Assembly: GCA_964437825.1 (NCBI GenBank)
Contig: CAYTIH010000050.1
Location: 1-17,087, forward strand
Source: JBJFCE01 sp964437825
Lineage (GTDB): Bacteria; Bacillota; Clostridia; Lachnospirales; Lachnospiraceae
Length of the DNA: 17,087 bases
Reading direction: 5' to 3'
Under the pieces are notes generated by a model, which had not been told where the DNA came from, did no database searches, and saw only the letters and a program-made list of their open reading frames with translations. The translations under genes and the position numbers were made by a program. Positions 14,178-17,087 of the stretch are shown in pieces (the stretch's first letter is position 1; every line of letters begins with the position of its first letter).

Positions 14178-15764
14178 ATGGACAAGTCGAATGCGGAAAA
14201 TAAGCAAAGGAAACAGAATCGGTTTCGTTATTCCATAAAAAAACAATTTGCCGGGATTTTCATGCTGGTTTTGGCCGGTACCATTATCCTGTGCTGGCTG
14301 ATTAATAATTTTTGGCTGGAAAAATATTATATCAATCACAAGATGCATGTTTTGAAGAAAGCCTATACTACAGTAAACGAAACCGCGGTAAACGGCGATA
14401 TTACTTCGGATGCATTTGATGTGGAACTGCAGAAAATCATCAGCAAATATAATATTGAATTATTGATTCTGGACGCAGATACGCAAACCATTAAATATTC
14501 CATGAGCGATCCGGCTTTTATGACCAAACAGCTTCTGGATCGTATTTTTTATCAGAATGTGGAGCAGGATACGAACAGCAGCATCTTAAAGAAAACCTCT
14601 TTTTATACGATAGAAAGAGGAATGGAGCAGCGGACCAAAACTGAATATCTGATTATGTGGGGATTTCTGGGTAACGGAAATCTCTTTATGCTGCGTACCG
14701 CTGTTGAGAGTATCCGGGACAGTGTGACTATTTCAAATCAATTTCTGATATATTCCGGATTGTTCGGTATCCTGCTTGGCGGCGTGATTATCTGGATTAT
14801 TTCAAGAAAAATTACCGAACCGATTCTGCAGCTGTCCGGAATCTCGGAGCGTATGAATCATTTGGATTTTGAGGCAAAATATACCGGAAACAGTCATAAT
14901 GAAATCGGAAAGCTTGGGTATAATATCAATTTGCTCTCCGATACCTTGGAGTCGACGATTTCGGAGTTGAAGACCGCCAATAATGAGCTGCGAAAGGATA
15001 TTGCCCGTAAAGAAGAAATCGATGAGATGCGCAGAGAGTTTCTTTCAAATGTGTCGCATGAACTGAAAACGCCGATTGCCTTAATTCAGGGTTATGCGGA
15101 AGGCTTGCAGTATGAAATTGACAGTGATGCGGAAAGCAGAGAATATTATTGCAGTGTGATCGTGGATGAAGCAGCCAAGATGAATCGGATGGTAAGGCAG
15201 CTGATGAGTTTGAATCAGCTGGAATCCGGGAATGACGTCACTTCTATGGAGCGTTTTGATATCGTGGAGCTTGTCAGAAACTATGTTCAGTCTGCGGATA
15301 TTCTGATCAGACAGAGCCGGGCAGAGGTGACCGTCAGTGAGGAAAAACCCCTGTTTGTATGGGGCGATGAGTTCAAAGTGGAAGAGGTAGTAATGAATTA
15401 TTTCACAAATGCGCTTCATCACGTTGATTTTGAAAGAAAAATTAATATCCGTTTTACCAAAATGGAGGAGCGCGGCTGTGTCCGCATTTCCGTGTTTAAT
15501 ACGGGAAAAACGATTCCGGAAGAAAGCATGCCTCGTTTATGGGAGAAATTCTATAAGGTGGATAAAGCCAGAACCAGGGAATATGGCGGAAGCGGCGTCG
15601 GGTTATCCATTGTAAAGGCAATTATGGAATCGATGAATCAGGCTTATGGTGTTATCAATTATGACAACGGCGTAGAGTTTTGGTTTGAACTGGAGGCATG
15701 TGCCGCATTAGAATCAGAAAAGGCGAAGCAGGAGACAGGCAGTACCGGATTAGAACGATTGTAA
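14178..15764 (+). CDS. HAMP-domain sensor histidine kinase (HK1)
   Basis: 528 residues from the ATG at 14178, which has GAGGAG about 11 bases upstream; a GTG at 14154 is in frame but lacks a site. TM1 is about residues 24-46 and TM2 about 188-208. They enclose a roughly 140-residue extracytoplasmic sensor domain that includes 'YNIELLILDADTQTIKYSMSD', which looks PAS-like. HAMP follows, then a helical linker, HisKA with phospho-acceptor His294 ('VSHELKTPIALIQGYAEGL'), and a HATPase domain with 'MNYFTNALHHV', 'VFNTGKTIP', 'WEKFYKVDKART' and 'GGSGVGLSIVKAIME'. All boxes are present. It has no adjacent regulator of its own, so it may serve RR1 or share RR2. Its last 12 codons lie in a 38-bp unit that is duplicated in tandem. 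Confidence 0.92.
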   Translation: MDKSNAENKQRKQNRFRYSIKKQFAGIFMLVLAGTIILCWLINNFWLEKYYINHKMHVLKKAYTTVNETAVNGDITSDAFDVELQKIISKYNIELLILDADTQTIKYSMSDPAFMTKQLLDRIFYQNVEQDTNSSILKKTSFYTIERGMEQRTKTEYLIMWGFLGNGNLFMLRTAVESIRDSVTISNQFLIYSGLFGILLGGVIIWIISRKITEPILQLSGISERMNHLDFEAKYTGNSHNEIGKLGYNINLLSDTLESTISELKTANNELRKDIARKEEIDEMRREFLSNVSHELKTPIALIQGYAEGLQYEIDSDAESREYYCSVIVDEAAKMNRMVRQLMSLNQLESGNDVTSMERFDIVELVRNYVQSADILIRQSRAEVTVSEEKPLFVWGDEFKVEEVVMNYFTNALHHVDFERKINIRFTKMEERGCVRISVFNTGKTIPEESMPRLWEKFYKVDKARTREYGGSGVGLSIVKAIMESMNQAYGVINYDNGVEFWFELEACAALESEKAKQETGSTGLERL

Positions 15765-15804
15765 ATCAGGAGACAGGCAGTACCGGATTAGAATGATTGT
15801 AAAT
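15729..15804. repeat. 38-bp tandem duplication across the HK1 stop codon
   Basis: Copies at 15729-15766 and 15767-15804 differ at a single base (C versus T in GAA(C/T)GATT). Copy 1 encodes the last residues and stop of HK1; copy 2 is untranslated. The near identity points to a recent slippage event. Confidence 0.93.
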
Positions 15805-15819
15805 CCTTGTGCTGGGGTA

Positions 15820-15855
15820 TTGTCGTTTTCGGGCGAAAATGTTACTATATATAAT
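15820..15855 (+). promoter_or_regulatory. Candidate promoter for the lipoprotein gene
   Basis: TTGTCG at 15820-15825, a 17-bp spacer and TACTAT at 15843-15848. An overlapping perfect TATAAT at 15850-15855 offers an alternative -10. The lipoprotein starts about 50 bp downstream. Confidence 0.5.
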
Positions 15856-15902
15856 ATATGAGACGGTGTTTTCCAAATTGCGTTCTCGGAATGGAGACTG
15901 AT

Positions 15903-16667
15903 ATGAATCGAAGAAAAGGTGCAGTTGCTTTACTTGCGAGTGTGCTGATACTTACAGGATGCGGGGCACAAATCCCTCAAATGACGGAGGAACAAACAGA
16001 GATTGTCACACAATATGCGGCAAACCTGTTGCTGAAATATGATAAAAATTATGAATCCGGTATCCTGAGCGAGGATAGAATGGCGGAAATGATGCGCAGG
16101 CAGATTGTTCCGACGCCGATTCCTTCCATAGAAGAACAGGAAGAATATGCGGATGACACCCAGGGGCAGGATCATGTGGAAGAAGACCTGATCGGCGGGG
16201 GTAATACGGATATTGTGATCGATAACAGAACTCTGGCAGAATTTTTCGGGCTGGAAGGAATCGATATTACTTATATGGGCTATAGCCTGACGGACTCCTA
16301 TCCGGAAAGTGATTCGGATGAATTTTATTTTGCAATGGATGCGACCATGGGATGTAAGCTTATGGTGATTCAATTCCAGGTTACGAACCAAAGTGCTGAA
16401 GCTTATTATGTTGATATTTTGAATCAGTCCCCTCGCTTTCGGTTATTTATCAATGGAGGGGAACAGATCAATGCCTTGACGACTCTGCTGACGGATGACT
16501 TGAAGACGATGAACGACACTTTGGAAGCCGGCGAGAGCAAAACAGAGGTTATTATTGTAGAGATTACACAGGAAGATGCGGAGCTTTTGCAGAGTTCCGA
16601 AGAACTGCAGCTGGATCTGACGGTAAAGACGCAGGAGGATTCCCTGACAATTTCCCTGTTACAGTAA
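15903..16667 (+). CDS. Predicted lipoprotein of unknown function
   Basis: 254 residues from the ATG at 15903, chosen because GGAG at 15893-15896 is 6 bases upstream and the ORF then begins with a proper signal peptide; the in-frame ATG at 15858 would bury it. The lipobox is LTGC with Cys20 as the lipidated residue, so the protein is anchored on the outer face of the membrane. Residues about 30-75 are helical. An acidic low-complexity linker follows (about 78-110), and the C-terminal 140 residues look like a beta-rich domain ('LMVIQFQVTNQSAEAYYVDI', 'LEAGESKTEVIIVEIT') resembling DUF4352/DUF5067-type immunoglobulin-like folds. The exact family is not certain. It follows HK1 closely and could be an accessory sensor or a regulon member (inference). 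Confidence 0.75.
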   Translation: MNRRKGAVALLASVLILTGCGAQIPQMTEEQTEIVTQYAANLLLKYDKNYESGILSEDRMAEMMRRQIVPTPIPSIEEQEEYADDTQGQDHVEEDLIGGGNTDIVIDNRTLAEFFGLEGIDITYMGYSLTDSYPESDSDEFYFAMDATMGCKLMVIQFQVTNQSAEAYYVDILNQSPRFRLFINGGEQINALTTLLTDDLKTMNDTLEAGESKTEVIIVEITQEDAELLQSSEELQLDLTVKTQEDSLTISLLQ

Positions 16668-16703
16668 AATAAAGCTATTTTGTTCAAAGTCATAATTAAG
16701 ATA

Positions 16704-16760
16704 AGCCTGTATGAATCGTTTTTTGATACAATCAGAAAACTTTGATGCAGGCTCTTTTAT
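16704..16760 (+). terminator. Nested-hairpin terminator after the lipoprotein gene
   Basis: Outer stem AGCCTGTAT (16704-16712) pairs with ATGCAGGCT (16745-16753), with one G-U pair. Inside, GTTTTTTGAT (16718-16727) pairs with ATCAGAAAAC (16731-16740) around a 3-base loop, also with one G-U. CTTTTATTC follows. It ends the signalling block. Confidence 0.75.
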
Positions 16761-16790
16761 TCTCTATAAGGGAGCATCAAAAAACGCTGA

Positions 16791-16891
16791 GAAAACATAG
16801 AAAAAATGTTGAAAACGATACGAGAAAAATGTTGAAAATAATATGAAAAAAATACTGAAAACGATATGAAAAAATGTTGAAAAACAGTGTT
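16791..16891. repeat. Phased A-tract repeat array upstream of promoter P1
   Basis: Four imperfect units of 20, 23, 23 and 22 bp (16791-16810, 16811-16833, 16834-16856, 16857-16878) plus a partial fifth. Each begins with GAAAA and carries a second A-run before (A)TGTT or ATACT. The period of about two helical turns would bend the DNA and supply an UP-like element for the promoter at 16890. Confidence 0.75.
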
Positions 16892-16918
16892 GACAAATAA
16901 AAATCATAGTGATAATAT
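16890..16918 (+). promoter_or_regulatory. Strong promoter P1 (stable-RNA type)
   Basis: TTGACA at 16890-16895, a 17-bp spacer and TAATAT at 16913-16918, preceded by an A-tract array. The spacer ends with AGTGA, as does that of P2. Confidence 0.8.
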
Positions 16919-16924
16919 CAATAC

Positions 16925-16943
16925 GCTGTCTGAGTCGGACAGC
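16925..16943 (+). other. Hairpin just downstream of P1
   Basis: GCTGTC at 16925-16930 pairs with GACAGC at 16938-16943, 7-base loop, directly at the expected transcript start. No T-run follows. It may stabilise the 5' leader. Confidence 0.4.
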
Positions 16944-17004
16944 TGATTGTTCCGGAAGGTCGTTTCGGAAGGCGTAAATGCTCTCCCGGGAAGGATCGAA
17001 AAAA

Positions 17005-17031
17005 GAACATAAAAAAGCGAACATAAAAAAG
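17005..17031. repeat. 14-bp A-tract repeat upstream of promoter P2
   Basis: GAACATAAAAAAG occurs at 17005-17017 and again at 17019-17031, immediately before P2. It is likely an UP-like element. Confidence 0.65.
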
Positions 17032-17042
17032 AAAAAAAGCTG

Positions 17043-17071
17043 TTGACATGTGAAAAACCGAGTGATAAGAT
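17043..17071 (+). promoter_or_regulatory. Strong promoter P2 (stable-RNA type)
   Basis: TTGACA at 17043-17048, a 17-bp spacer and TAAGAT at 17066-17071, 153 bp after P1. The product lies beyond the window; an rRNA or tRNA operon is inferred. Confidence 0.8.
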
Positions 17072-17087
17072 ATCATCGTTGCGGTTC

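Noticed and set aside
13686..14348. 220-codon open frame on the - strand over the HK2/HK1 junction
   Set aside because: It is antisense to two kinases with intact motifs, has no recognisable domain and no ribosome site; a shadow frame.
16791..16891. Regular repeats that could suggest a CRISPR array
   Set aside because: Units are contiguous with no spacers, imperfect, A-rich and not palindromic; they fit an upstream promoter element instead.
16764..17024. 86-codon Phe-rich open frame on the - strand
   Set aside because: Produced by the A-tract array read backwards; overlaps promoter P1 and lacks a ribosome site.

Overview
The window looks like chromosomal DNA from a Lachnospiraceae-type member of the Clostridia (Bacillota). 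The reasons are A/G-rich Shine-Dalgarno sites, TTGACA/TATAAT-type promoters, moderate G+C, and protein types typical of that family: a VanZ-like protein, a cytidylate-kinase-like protein, a UBA/DUF4342 membrane protein and many OmpR/HisKA two-component genes. No species can be named from this sequence. All intact genes lie on the + strand.

Left edge (1-598): no intact gene. There is a short relic that reads like part of a mobilization relaxase, then a promoter for a 403-residue MFS permease (599-1810).

Transport block (about 1890-6984): a complete branched-chain amino acid type (HAAT/Liv) ABC importer. The lipoprotein binding protein LivJ has its own promoter and a strong terminator. The permeases LivH and LivM and the ATPases LivG and LivF follow as a tightly packed second unit with its own extended -10 promoter. 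Unequal production of binding protein and membrane complex is built into this layout. A tandem 22/23-bp repeat lies just before the second promoter.

Middle block (7066-8968): a possible structured terminator or leader, then a cytidylate-kinase-like protein, a VanZ-family membrane protein and a single-span protein with a charged coiled-coil tail. In-frame coding-like sequence continues past the stop of the last gene.

Signalling block (9065-16667): this is the most interesting part. An intact OmpR-type response regulator (RR1, 9206-9886) is followed not by its kinase but by a decayed cluster. That cluster holds the N-terminus of an FtsX-type ABC permease, the last codons of another OmpR regulator, and a multiply frameshifted histidine kinase whose phospho-acceptor His codon now reads Asn. 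Next comes a promoter with three TTTAAT half-sites in 11-bp register. Downstream of it are a UBA/DUF4342 membrane protein, a second regulator (RR2), its overlapping kinase (HK2), a second kinase (HK1) only 27 bp further on, and a lipoprotein. HK1 may be the displaced partner of RR1. A 38-bp tandem duplication covers the HK1 stop codon.

Right edge (16668-17087): a nested-hairpin terminator, then two near-consensus promoters in series (both 17-bp spacers), each preceded by repeated A-tracts. This is the layout of stable-RNA (rRNA or tRNA) promoters, so the window probably stops just short of such an operon.
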